Assembly (NCBI GenBank): GCA_036541255.1
Contig: JAZHDD010000040.1
Location: 1-64,000 of the forward strand
DNA: 64,000 nucleotides
Source of the DNA: Paucidesulfovibrio sp036541255
GTDB taxonomy: Bacteria > Desulfobacterota > Desulfovibrionia > Desulfovibrionales > Desulfovibrionaceae
Direction of reading: 5' to 3'
The translations under genes and the position numbers were made by a program. The first letter of the stretch is position 1. Every line of letters starts with the position of its first letter. The notes under the pieces are model-generated. The model searched no databases and was not told the origin of the DNA. It saw nothing but the letters and a program-made list of their open reading frames with translations. Positions 17,024-23,912 of this stretch are shown here, one piece after another.

Positions 17024-17332
17024 TCAGATGCTGACGACGCAGTTGTCCCCGCCGGCAAAAGCGCTGTACTCGTAACGATCGGCCTTGGTATCGTTGAGCC
17101 AGACGCCCTTGTCCGTCAGATAGCGATAACTGTAGTCATGGCCGACTTTCAGGTCCACGGTCACCGAGAAAGAACCGTCCTTCAACTTCTTCATTGGCAG
17201 GTTCTTGGTGTTCCATTTGTTGAATTCCCCCACCAGAAAAAGCTGATCCGCATCGGTAGCCGCCGACTTGGGCAGCTTGAAGCCGACCTTGCACAACGTT
17301 TTCCCTTTCAGATACTTCTTGGTCAAGGGCAT
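17024..17332 (-). CDS. Stand-alone CBM48/AMPK-beta-like glycogen-binding protein
   Basis: This 102-residue protein is essentially one early-set/CBM48 domain: LPKSAATDADQLFLVGEFNK, WNTKNLPMKKLKDGSFSVTV and HDYSYRYLTDKGVWLNDTKA match the glycogen-binding core (VGEFNxW, YxYRYxxDGxWxxD). It has no catalytic domain. ATG at 17332 is chosen because GAGGAGG lies 5 nt before it; the frame could extend 14 residues upstream without a good site. It lies between glgA and glgB in the same direction, so a role in glycogen binding, targeting or regulation is likely but inferred. Confidence 0.85.
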   Translation of the reverse strand: MPLTKKYLKGKTLCKVGFKLPKSAATDADQLFLVGEFNKWNTKNLPMKKLKDGSFSVTVDLKVGHDYSYRYLTDKGVWLNDTKADRYEYSAFAGGDNCVVSI

Positions 17333-17423
17333 GGGCACCTCCTCGTTTGGACCGCCCGACAGGGCGAGACTCACTACAAGCCATTTTACGATTCCACGCG
17401 CAACAGCGCAACTCCATTCCTCA

Positions 17424-18920
17424 CTATCCCGCAGGCTGTTTCGCCAAGGAGTCCACGGTCAGCGAAGAGTACAGACTCATATAGCTTTCCGCGGCACTCT
17501 CCCAGGTAAAGGCCTGGCGCATGGCCCGTTCCATCATGCCGCGCCAGGCAGACTTGTTCTGCCAATGCTGTAAGGCGCGATTCACCCCGTCCAGGAACAA
17601 CCCCGACTCGGGACGGGCAAAGGTGAATCCCGTGGCAAAGGGGCTTGGATGGGAAACGATGGTATCGATGAGACCACCCACTGCCGTGGCCACGGGCGGC
17701 GTGCCGAACCGCAAGGCATACATCTGGGTCAAGCCGCAAGGCTCGTAGCGGGAAGGCATGAGAAAAATATCGGAACCCGCCTGAATGCGATGCGCCATAT
17801 CCTCGGAATAGCCAATGGCTCCGCCCAGGCGGCCCGGGTACTGTTCCACAAGCTCCTGCAACCGGGCCTCGTATTCCAGATTGCCTTCGCCGAGCACGAT
17901 GACTCCCACTTCCTTCTGCATCAGTTTGGGCAGGATATCGAAGAGTAGATCAATGCCTTTCTGTTTGCGCAACCGGCCGATAAAACTGAGCACGGGCCGC
18001 TCTTCCAGCTGGTCCGCCAGGAAGAACTCGCGCAGCAGCGCGCGTTTGCATGTCTTCTTACCCTCCAGGGCATCGGCGCTGTAGCTGCAGGGCAGGAATT
18101 GGTCCCCGTCCGGATCCCACACGGAATAATCCGCGCCATTGAGAATTCCCTTGAGACGACTGCTGCGGTTTTGCAGGATGCCGTCCAGACCGCAGCCGAA
18201 CTGCGGAGAGAGTATCTCGCGGGCATAGGCAGGGCTGACCGTGGTTACGGCGTCGGCAAAGGCTATGCCGCCTTTGAGCAGGTTGAAATCGCCGTAGTAT
18301 TCCACGCCGTCCAACCCCCAAGCCTCGCCGGGCAGGCCGCAGTTTTCAAAAAGACGGAAAGAGAACCGTCCCTGAAATGCCAGATTGTGGATGGTCATAA
18401 CCGTCCTGGTGTCTTTCCAAAAAGGATCGCTGCTCCGGAGGAAATGGACAAAGGCCGGAGCCAGCGAAGTCTGCCAGTCGTGAGAGTGCACGATGGCCGG
18501 GGCAACGCCCAATTGCCGGCACCAGGACAAGGCGGCGCGCACGAAAAAGGTGAACCGTTCGCAGTTGTCGAAATAATCGCCGTCGTACGTATTGTAATAG
18601 GCGCGGCGGTCGAAAAATTCCCCGCGGGAGATGAAATAGACCGGCACCCCCTGATACGTGGTCTGGTAAATCTCTGCCGTGACGGGCGGCCAGGGATATC
18701 CAACGGGGCAATCCTGCTTGACCAAACGAATTTCATGTCCGTCCGTACGCAACCGGCCATAGAAGGGGGTCATCACGACCACATTGGCCCCCTTGCGTCG
18801 CAACGCGGGCGGCAACGCGCCCATGACATCACCGAGTCCCCCGCTCTTGGAGAAAGGGTACATTTCTGACGTCAAAAGAACGATCAGCGGCTTGCGCACT
18901 TCCGGCTCCACAAAAGTCAT
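17424..18920 (-). CDS. glgA: Glycogen synthase (ADP-glucose type)
   Basis: This GT5 enzyme extends alpha-1,4-glucan chains, usually from ADP-glucose. The product has 498 residues. The N-terminal starch-synthase domain has LLTSEMYPFSKSGGLGDVMG, with the KxGGL substrate loop at about residues 25-29, and HSHDWQTSLAPAFV. The C-terminal GT1-type half has FIGRLRKQKGIDLLFDILP, IFLMPSRYEPCGLTQMYALR and ATAVGGLIDTI. It overlaps the nudix gene by 4 nt, so the two are co-translated. The CBM48 protein follows 91 nt downstream. Confidence 0.95.
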   Translation of the reverse strand: MTFVEPEVRKPLIVLLTSEMYPFSKSGGLGDVMGALPPALRRKGANVVVMTPFYGRLRTDGHEIRLVKQDCPVGYPWPPVTAEIYQTTYQGVPVYFISRGEFFDRRAYYNTYDGDYFDNCERFTFFVRAALSWCRQLGVAPAIVHSHDWQTSLAPAFVHFLRSSDPFWKDTRTVMTIHNLAFQGRFSFRLFENCGLPGEAWGLDGVEYYGDFNLLKGGIAFADAVTTVSPAYAREILSPQFGCGLDGILQNRSSRLKGILNGADYSVWDPDGDQFLPCSYSADALEGKKTCKRALLREFFLADQLEERPVLSFIGRLRKQKGIDLLFDILPKLMQKEVGVIVLGEGNLEYEARLQELVEQYPGRLGGAIGYSEDMAHRIQAGSDIFLMPSRYEPCGLTQMYALRFGTPPVATAVGGLIDTIVSHPSPFATGFTFARPESGLFLDGVNRALQHWQNKSAWRGMMERAMRQAFTWESAAESYMSLYSSLTVDSLAKQPAG

Positions 18921-19396
18921 TCTCTCTTCCTGGCAGCGGACGCTTGTCGATGGCTCCCCAGCGTCCGCCGGAAATCGCTCAAGATACGTGCATGGTCGAA
19001 CGCGAGTTCCGGCAGATCGTCCAGGGAGAAGATCCGGACCTCGGCGGCGTCATCACCCGCTTGCAGCGCCGACGGGTCAACAGCCTTGGCCGTATAAACC
19101 ACGCTCAAAGTGTGGTGGCGCGGATCGCGGGAAGGATCGGAATACACCCCGGCCAAACCTGTGAGCAGCACCCCCAAGCCGGTCTCCTCCCGGGCCTCGC
19201 GGACGGCAGCGGCTTCGCAGGTCTCGCCGTAGTCAATAAACCCACCGGGAAGAGCCCAGCCATAAGGAGGGTTGGCCCGCTTCACAAGCACCACACCCTG
19301 TCCGTGAACGAAGACGATCACGTCCACAGTTGGCAACGGATTTTTATATCGTGTTACGACGCCGCGACAATGCGGACATACCAAAGAATCTTGCAT
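18917..19396 (-). CDS. Nudix hydrolase
   Basis: The 159-residue protein has a canonical Nudix box at about residues 51-76: GGFIDYGETCEAAAVREARE followed by ETGLGV, with all Glu and Arg ligands present. Nudix enzymes hydrolyse nucleoside diphosphates linked to another group. An N-terminal CPHC pair hints at a half zinc knuckle. As the first gene before glgA with a 4-nt overlap, an action on ADP-sugars (ADP-glucose pyrophosphatase-like) or simple housekeeping are both possible; the sequence does not decide. Confidence 0.88.
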   Translation of the reverse strand: MQDSLVCPHCRGVVTRYKNPLPTVDVIVFVHGQGVVLVKRANPPYGWALPGGFIDYGETCEAAAVREAREETGLGVLLTGLAGVYSDPSRDPRHHTLSVVYTAKAVDPSALQAGDDAAEVRIFSLDDLPELAFDHARILSDFRRTLGSHRQASAARKRE

Positions 19397-19455
19397 CAGC
19401 CCCCCAGCCGAATTGAAATTGCCACCTCAAAGGGATTCTCCGGCGCACGGCTCTA

Positions 19456-19483
19456 GCAATAACATACTCTTCAGGAATGACAA
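19456..19483 (-). promoter_or_regulatory. Candidate promoter of the nudix-glgA operon
   Basis: Minus strand: TTGTCA (19478-19483), 16-bp spacer, TATTGC (19456-19461), about 50 nt before the start of the nudix gene. Confidence 0.45.
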
Positions 19484-19544
19484 GCAATTGAGTGTCACTG
19501 ATCGGTTACGGAAAGTATTATTATACTCCCAAGAGGCAACCGCT

Positions 19545-19616
19545 ATGATTTATAGCAAAAAAGATATTCAGTCAGAGACAAAACAGCTTCAGGCGTCAGA
19601 GCAAGCATGCCTGTAG
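19545..19616 (+). CDS. Possible 23-residue peptide
   Basis: The ATG is preceded by AGAGG at 8-nt spacing and opens a 23-codon frame, MIYSKKDIQSETKQLQASEQ plus three residues. The peptide is polar with no membrane segment or recognised motif. It sits inside the candidate small transcript 19528-19730. Its length is short enough for chance, so the ribosome-binding site and the downstream terminator are the only support. Confidence 0.2.
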   Translation: MIYSKKDIQSETKQLQASEQACL

Positions 19617-19682
19617 ATCTCGACGCGCTCACAACGCACAAGGGTAATCTGGCTGTGACCACAAAGCAGGACAACCAAGTAG

Positions 19683-19730
19683 GAGCGCGCGCAAACTGCA
19701 CCGTAATGGGCAGTCCGCGCGCTCGTTTTT
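19683..19730 (+). terminator. Strong plus-strand intrinsic terminator with no assigned gene
   Basis: GAGCGCGCG (19683-19691) pairs perfectly with CGCGCGCTC (19716-19724), with a second inner stem ACTGC/GCAGT (19695-19699/19710-19714), then G and TTTTT. On the minus strand the hairpin is followed by CTACTTGG, so it acts only for plus-strand transcripts. Confidence 0.75.
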
Positions 19731-19765
19731 CTCAGAGAATTTCGCTACCGGCAACGTGATGCGAA

Positions 19766-20797
19766 CTAACGCGGAACCAATTCCACGCGGCGGTTCTTTG
19801 CCCGTCCTTCTTCCGTGGTGTTGGCGGCGATCGGCGCAAGATAGGCAACCCCATTCGGCGTCAGGCGATCGGCAGCGATCCCATATTGATTGACCAGGGC
19901 ATCCTTCACGGACGAGGCACGCCGCTTTGAAAGCTCGATATTGTGCTCAAAACCACCCACGTTGTCCGTGTGCCCGACAACGTGCAGCATAAGCGCCGTG
20001 TCCTGCCGCAGAAGCTTGGCAATCTCCTCCAGGGTCGGCTTTGATTCCGCCTTGATCACGGCGCTGTCCGTATCGAAAAAGATTCCGTACAGAGCGACGC
20101 GCCCTTCCCCGCTCAAATCCTTGGCCATCTGATCCGCCTTCACGACCACCATATTCTGCTGCATGGGTTTCACCTCGACAATATCCACGGCAGCGTATGC
20201 ACCTTTTTTTGCGGTGTAGACGGGATCATCGCCAGCCCACTCCACAGCGGTCACATAGACATAGACATTGCCTTCCGGTTGTTCCTTGATCGCACTCAGG
20301 ACCCTGGCCTTATCCTTGTCCGCAGCCAGAAATACATACTCCCTGCAGCTCGCCTTGATATTCACCGATCCAAAAACGGAAAGGAAATTGCTCCTGTTGA
20401 CAAAGTTGGGGTCCTTGGAACTTTCATAGAGAATCCGGAAGCCCTGCGACGTCAGCTCGTTGCGGTAATTGCCGACCAACTCCGCAGCACTGGCGTCTCC
20501 GGCAGCCAGATACCAAAGACGCGTGACGCTCCCCTCAAGCTGCAAAGGCGGCTGTACGTATTTGCGCCGTTTGGTCTTGGTATCGTATTCTTGAAACGTG
20601 GAGGTCTGCAGCTCATATTCGTCAAAGCGCTTCACATCATAACCGACTATCTCCGAACCGCCGAAGCGCTTGATCAAGGGATGGTCCTTGCTACCAGGCA
20701 GATCAGCGGCCATGCTGTTAGTGGCTGCCGGCAACAACAGCGCCAACGCAACCAACCATAATACCAGGAGATGAGGACGGGTTGCAGAAAATTTCAT
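19766..20797 (-). CDS. Exported DUF4892-like/OmpA-family protein
   Basis: This 343-residue protein has a signal peptide (MKFSATRPHLLVLWLVALAL, cleavage probably after NSMA). The middle part (HPLIKRFGGSEIVGYDVKRF to VYVYVTAVEWAG) resembles DUF4892-type periplasmic domains. From about residue 225 there is an OmpA C-terminal peptidoglycan-binding domain: ALYGIFFDTDSAVIKAESKP, VVGHTDNVGGFEHNIELSKR and AKNRRVELVPR. ATG at 20797 is chosen to begin at the signal peptide. It probably sits in the periplasm or outer membrane attached to the cell wall. It follows another exported protein by 46 nt and the two form an operon; function unknown. Confidence 0.85.
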   Translation of the reverse strand: MKFSATRPHLLVLWLVALALLLPAATNSMAADLPGSKDHPLIKRFGGSEIVGYDVKRFDEYELQTSTFQEYDTKTKRRKYVQPPLQLEGSVTRLWYLAAGDASAAELVGNYRNELTSQGFRILYESSKDPNFVNRSNFLSVFGSVNIKASCREYVFLAADKDKARVLSAIKEQPEGNVYVYVTAVEWAGDDPVYTAKKGAYAAVDIVEVKPMQQNMVVVKADQMAKDLSGEGRVALYGIFFDTDSAVIKAESKPTLEEIAKLLRQDTALMLHVVGHTDNVGGFEHNIELSKRRASSVKDALVNQYGIAADRLTPNGVAYLAPIAANTTEEGRAKNRRVELVPR

Positions 20798-20843
20798 GGT
20801 GCGGTTCCAGCGTAATCCGTTCTGATACTGCACAACGGCCTCC

Positions 20844-21404
20844 TTATGGCAAACGACTGAGAATGGTTTCGGCAACGTTCAAGGACAACGCCCTATTCTG
20901 CTTCTTGGCTGCGTCGTCCGCCTCTTGCCGATTCGCGAACGTCCCATCCAGGGGCGCTTTTACCGTAACGACGACCAGGGTCTGCCCCTTCCGCAACCAG
21001 AGCGAGGAGCCTTCCCAGAACGCCTCGTCTCCGAAAGCAGTGATTTGCTCATGTTCCTTGGCAGCGTTTTCATTGTTTTGACGAGCACGCTTTTGCCGGG
21101 CCATAATATCTGCGACCGAATCGAAGATGCCTTCTTCCTTAAGCATCGCGTCATCGGACATTCGCAGTTTCAGGCTGTACACGTCACCATCTTTCGAAAA
21201 AGTGTAACGGCACATGCGCCCCGCCGGGGCTACTGTCTCGCTCGGGACTCCCTCGGACACCTCTTCCTGGAAAAGGACTGCCGCATCAGCCTTGCTGTAT
21301 ATGGCACAGGGAGCGATAGCAGTTCCGGCATTGGCTTGTTCCGCAAACGACAGAACGCATAAAAACAATAGTGATAACAAAAACATATTATATAACAGTT
21401 TCAC
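20844..21404 (-). CDS. Exported protein of unknown function
   Basis: This 186-residue protein starts with GTG, preceded by a perfect GGAGG at 6 nt, and opens with a signal peptide (MKLLYNMFLLSLLFLCVLSF, cleavage near QANA). The mature part has two cysteines (APCAIYSKADAAVLFQEEVS and GRMCRYTF) that could form a disulfide. The layout recalls small lipoprotein-like domains of the DUF3558 type (Cys, sorting helix, Cys-x-Tyr), but the similarity is weak. A central charged helix (MARQKRARQNNENAAKEHEQ) follows. It precedes the OmpA-family gene in one operon. The frame extends upstream to 21437 without a better start. Confidence 0.7.
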   Translation of the reverse strand: MKLLYNMFLLSLLFLCVLSFAEQANAGTAIAPCAIYSKADAAVLFQEEVSEGVPSETVAPAGRMCRYTFSKDGDVYSLKLRMSDDAMLKEEGIFDSVADIMARQKRARQNNENAAKEHEQITAFGDEAFWEGSSLWLRKGQTLVVVTVKAPLDGTFANRQEADDAAKKQNRALSLNVAETILSRLP

Positions 21405-21727
21405 AACGAACCTCCTGCTGAACAATATATAGGCCATACATATGGATGCATACTAAACCATAATCGATACCAAGCACAATCCATAGGCAAAGCTGCAGAG
21501 AAACTCCCTTCGCCACGTCGATACCGCCCGCTCTAACTGAGGAGCATGGCAGCCAACGCACAAACCTCGGCTACGCTGCATGCGGATGATGGACCTGCAT
21601 ACATCCTGCTAATGGACGCATCTTGACTCGATACCCCTTCCCCGGGAAATTCAATCAGGTTTGGCAGACAACGCGACCAATCCGGAAGATATGAGGCAAA
21701 GCAGGAAATTTTCTTGACACAGAAACG

Positions 21728-21794
21728 AAAAAGGCTCCCCGGCCATTCCGGGGAGCCCATTTTCGGACTTTGTGTCTGCAAAGAAGAAGGATAC
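21728..21794 (-). ncRNA. Candidate sigma-54-dependent small RNA, copy 1
   Basis: The predicted RNA is about 67 nt, starting 12 nt after the -12 GC. It begins with a pyrimidine-rich stretch (TATCCTTCTTCTTTG, minus strand) that could pair with AAGGA-type ribosome-binding sites, then a small hairpin CTTTG-CAGACA-CAAAG (21768-21783), an unpaired TCCGAAAATG linker, and a 10-bp terminator stem GGCTCCCCGG/CCGGGGAGCC ending in TTTTT (21728-21732). That layout is typical of trans-acting, Hfq-type regulatory RNAs. It reads toward the exported-protein operon but terminates 320 nt before it. Expression and targets are inference. Confidence 0.6.
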
Positions 21795-21802
21795 TTTTCT
21801 AT

Positions 21803-21819
21803 AAGCAGAGACCGTGCCA
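21803..21819 (-). promoter_or_regulatory. Sigma-54 promoter of sRNA copy 1
   Basis: Minus strand TGGCACG-GTCT-CTGCTT matches the consensus TGGCACG-N4-TTGCW with a single mismatch and the exact GG-to-GC spacing. -24 box at 21814-21819, -12 box at 21803-21808. Confidence 0.7.
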
Positions 21820-21847
21820 AATTCTTCTAAAATCACAAAAATATTTT

Positions 21848-21876
21848 TTGTGTATTTAAAACAGATAAATACACAA
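21848..21876. promoter_or_regulatory. Perfect inverted repeat upstream of sRNA copy 1, possible activator site
   Basis: TTGTGTATTTA (21848-21858), 7-nt spacer, TAAATACACAA (21866-21876). The centre is about 70 bp upstream of the predicted start of sRNA copy 1. Sigma-54 promoters need an enhancer-binding activator, and such dyads are typical binding sites. There is no equally good copy upstream of unit 2. Confidence 0.45.
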
Positions 21877-22152
21877 ATAGAAATGGAATACCTCTGCTCA
21901 AGAAACAAGGCCATAAGAGTACAAATTCTTTAACTGAACAAAGAAAAACAAGCGCGTCAGTCTCGGCAAAACATACACAACGTACTGTCATAAAAGAACT
22001 TATAGACTTTGCAGCGTGATTTGGACTGAAGTACAAAATTTTGCTTCTCCCTCGATTTTCCGCAGGCAAAACACCAATTGGTCGAAAGCCCCAAGCCAGT
22101 AGGGGAGGGGCACGGCAAGATGATGCAGGGCAACGCGTTCCGCGCAGAAACG

Positions 22153-22219
22153 AAAAAGGCTCCCCGGCCAATCCGGGGAGCCCATTTTCGGACTTTGTGT
22201 CTGCAAAGAAGAAGGATAC
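22153..22219 (-). ncRNA. Candidate sigma-54-dependent small RNA, copy 2
   Basis: The predicted ~67-nt product is the same as copy 1 apart from one base in the terminator loop (CCAAT instead of CCATT on the plus strand). It starts near 22219 and ends in the T-run at 22153-22157. Identity of the whole transcribed part, including the unpaired 5' pyrimidine tract, points to redundant or dosage-acting sRNAs. It is 160 nt past the end of the hybrid histidine kinase gene, in the same direction. Confidence 0.6.
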
Positions 22220-22227
22220 TTTTCTAT

Positions 22228-22244
22228 AAGCAGAGACCGTGCCA
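22228..22244 (-). promoter_or_regulatory. Sigma-54 promoter of sRNA copy 2
   Basis: It is identical to the promoter at 21803-21819: TGGCACG-GTCT-CTGCTT on the minus strand, -24 box at 22239-22244 and -12 box at 22228-22233. Confidence 0.7.
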
Positions 22245-22375
22245 AACGCACCTTCTCTGCGAAACTTAAAAAATATTATGTTTTTTCAATATATTAAAAA
22301 AAAGACCGTGCATACTCCCGCCAGCAAAAGGCCCCAAAGCAGTCGAATTTTTTGTACACGAGGAACAGTGTCTGA

Positions 22376-23833
22376 TTATGCCCGTTCGTTCTGGAACGGC
22401 ACGGGGAGATGCACGCAGAATGTCGAACCTTGTCCCGGTTTGCTGGTGACGGTCACGACCCCTTGATGGGCCTCGACAATTTTCTTCACGATAGCCAGCC
22501 CGAGTCCGGTGCTGATCTCCCCGGCAGTAGGGCGATTACTGAGCTTCTGAAAGGAAAGAAACAATTTGTCGCGTTCAGCCGGAGAGATGCCCGGTCCCTG
22601 GTCGCGCACACATAATACCACTCCGCCCGGTTCATGTTCCAACTGGACAGTGACCTTGGTGCCCCGATCCGCAAATTTGATGGCGTTGGAAAGCAGGTTG
22701 TCCAGGACCTGACCAATACGCCGCCGGTCAAACAAGGCTCCCAATTCCTTTTCCGCCTCGACAAGAATCACGATATCCTTTTCCGCGGCCATGAGCCGGG
22801 CCACTTCGACCCGTTCCTGCACCAGGGCGGAAATATCCCCGTGCGTGCGTTCCAGATCCAGCCGCCCGCTCTCAATAGCGGAAATATCCAGCAGATCGCT
22901 CACCAGGGCGTTCATCTGCCAGCCGGCAATCTGGATATATTGGAGCATTTTGAGCTGGTCATCCCCCAGCCCTTCGGGGAGCGTCTGCAGCAACAGTTTA
23001 GTGAAGCCGGTAATGGCATTGATGGGGTTGCGCAGATCGTGTGCAGCCATGCCCAGTAGCTTGTTCTTCAATTCGTCCAGCTCGCGCAACCGCCGCTGCC
23101 GCTCCACCGTGTCCACAAGTTGATTGATGCGGACCAGGAATTCTTCACGTTCAAACGGCTTTTTGAGAAAATCGTTGGCACCATTCTTGATAAACCGTAC
23201 CGACAGGGGTTCATTACTGCGCGACGACAGTCCCATGATGGCGAGGTCCGTGTTTTCGCTCCGACTGCGGATGCGCACCGTCAGGTCCACCCCGTCCGTA
23301 TCCTCCAGCTCATGATCCACGACGGCCAGGCCGATGTCCGGACACTCGGCCAGCACACGCAACGCGTCCTCACCGCTGGAAACGGTCCGGACATCCAACA
23401 GTTGAAGGGCAAGAAGCTTGCTCAGATAAGCGGTCATGGAAACCGAGCTGTCCACCACAAGGACCTTGCGCCCCTTGTTCCGGTGGAGCCGTGCCACGGC
23501 GGCGACCAGATTATCCACTCCGTGCCGGTTCTTGACGACATAGTCCACCACATCCTTTTCCAGAATGCGGCTTCGTGTTTCCGACGCCATATCGGATGTA
23601 AAGACCAGACAGGGAATGCCCCGCTCCAAGACAGCATCGACTACTGTTCCGTCCGTGGAATCCGGCAGGGAAAGATCCGCTATGGCCAGGAATATTCCTC
23701 CCTGGTCCATTGCCTCGCAGGCCTGTGCAAGGCTGCCCACGCCCACGGCGTCAAACCGGAGTTCGCTTTCAATGCGGCGAATCAGTTCGGACTGTACAGA
23801 CTTGCTGTCTTCGATGATCAATATTTTCGGCAT
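22376..23833 (-). CDS. Histidine kinase with two N-terminal receiver domains
   Basis: This 485-residue cytoplasmic protein has no membrane segments. Receiver 1 (1-120) begins MPKILIIEDSKSVQSELIRR with phospho-acceptor Asp54; receiver 2 (123-245) begins RKVLVVDSSVSMTAYL with Asp174 in VVDHELEDTDG. A HisKA helix pair follows with His266 in GMAAHDLRNPINAITGFTKL, then a HATPase domain with NLLSNAIKF, RDQGPGISPAERDKLF and TGLGLAIVKKIVEAHQG. The absence of a sensor domain suggests it takes phosphate from another kinase. ATG at 23833 is chosen at the receiver start. Output partners are not adjacent; the sRNA units lie just downstream. Confidence 0.92.
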   Translation of the reverse strand: MPKILIIEDSKSVQSELIRRIESELRFDAVGVGSLAQACEAMDQGGIFLAIADLSLPDSTDGTVVDAVLERGIPCLVFTSDMASETRSRILEKDVVDYVVKNRHGVDNLVAAVARLHRNKGRKVLVVDSSVSMTAYLSKLLALQLLDVRTVSSGEDALRVLAECPDIGLAVVDHELEDTDGVDLTVRIRSRSENTDLAIMGLSSRSNEPLSVRFIKNGANDFLKKPFEREEFLVRINQLVDTVERQRRLRELDELKNKLLGMAAHDLRNPINAITGFTKLLLQTLPEGLGDDQLKMLQYIQIAGWQMNALVSDLLDISAIESGRLDLERTHGDISALVQERVEVARLMAAEKDIVILVEAEKELGALFDRRRIGQVLDNLLSNAIKFADRGTKVTVQLEHEPGGVVLCVRDQGPGISPAERDKLFLSFQKLSNRPTAGEISTGLGLAIVKKIVEAHQGVVTVTSKPGQGSTFCVHLPVPFQNERA

Positions 23834-23912
23834 ACAATCCCAACACATCTCGTTATGACAATGCAGCATTACATACACGACGGACGGAGTAAACCGGCGG
23901 ACGCGCTTGAAG

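Larger units (their letters stand above)
19528..19730 (+). ncRNA. Candidate small RNA (may encode a 23-aa peptide)
   Basis: A transcript is proposed only from its signals: TATTAT/TATACT -10-like boxes at 19516-19527 and a strong intrinsic terminator ending at 19730, with no annotated plus-strand gene between them. It would be about 200 nt. No known RNA family was recognised; a c-di-GMP riboswitch was considered and rejected. No good -35 box is seen. Direction and 3' end are better supported than the 5' end. Confidence 0.35.
19397..19765. other. Intergenic region with promoter, micro-ORF and plus-strand terminator
   Basis: This stretch is more AT-rich than its surroundings. It holds the candidate promoter of the nudix-glgA operon (minus), a possible small plus-strand transcript with a 23-codon ORF, and a strong plus-strand terminator at 19683-19730. 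The exported-protein gene to its right ends at 19766 on the minus strand and is not served by that terminator, since no T-run follows in that direction. Confidence 0.6.
21720..21821 (-). repeat. 102-bp repeat, copy 1
   Basis: It is identical to 22145-22246 except for one base (21746 T versus 22171 A), which lies in the loop of the terminator hairpin. Flanks on both sides are unrelated, so the duplicated unit is exactly promoter plus RNA plus terminator. Confidence 0.95.
22145..22246 (-). repeat. 102-bp repeat, copy 2
   Basis: This is the second copy of the unit at 21720-21821, 425 bp away in the same orientation, with one mismatch in 102 positions. Spacing and unrelated flanks suggest an old tandem duplication or strong conservation of the functional unit. 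Confidence 0.95.
21405..22375. other. Intergenic region carrying the duplicated sRNA units
   Basis: This 970-bp, AT-rich stretch contains no convincing protein gene; the small frames in it only cross the repeats. It contains two copies of a 102-bp unit (21720-21821 and 22145-22246), each with a sigma-54 promoter and a terminator on the minus strand, and a perfect inverted repeat at 21848-21876. Nothing else was recognised in 21405-21719 or 22247-22375. Confidence 0.65.

Noticed and set aside
19600..19690. Possible c-di-GMP riboswitch (ACGCACAAGGGTAA resembles part of the GEMM core)
   Set aside because: The second conserved half and the tetraloop-receptor are missing, and no coding region follows on that strand.
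22100..22125. GGGGCACGGCAAG as a plus-strand sigma-54 promoter
   Set aside because: The GC of the -12 element is not at the required spacing.
21720..22246. Insertion-sequence or MITE ends
   Set aside because: The two copies are direct, not inverted, have no target-site duplication that I can see, and have a complete promoter-terminator structure.
21533..22251. Small minus-strand proteins starting MARSLLIEKYPSSLQTQSPK
   Set aside because: The shared sequence is only the translation of the duplicated promoter-sRNA-terminator unit; the downstream parts are unrelated and there is no ribosome-binding site.
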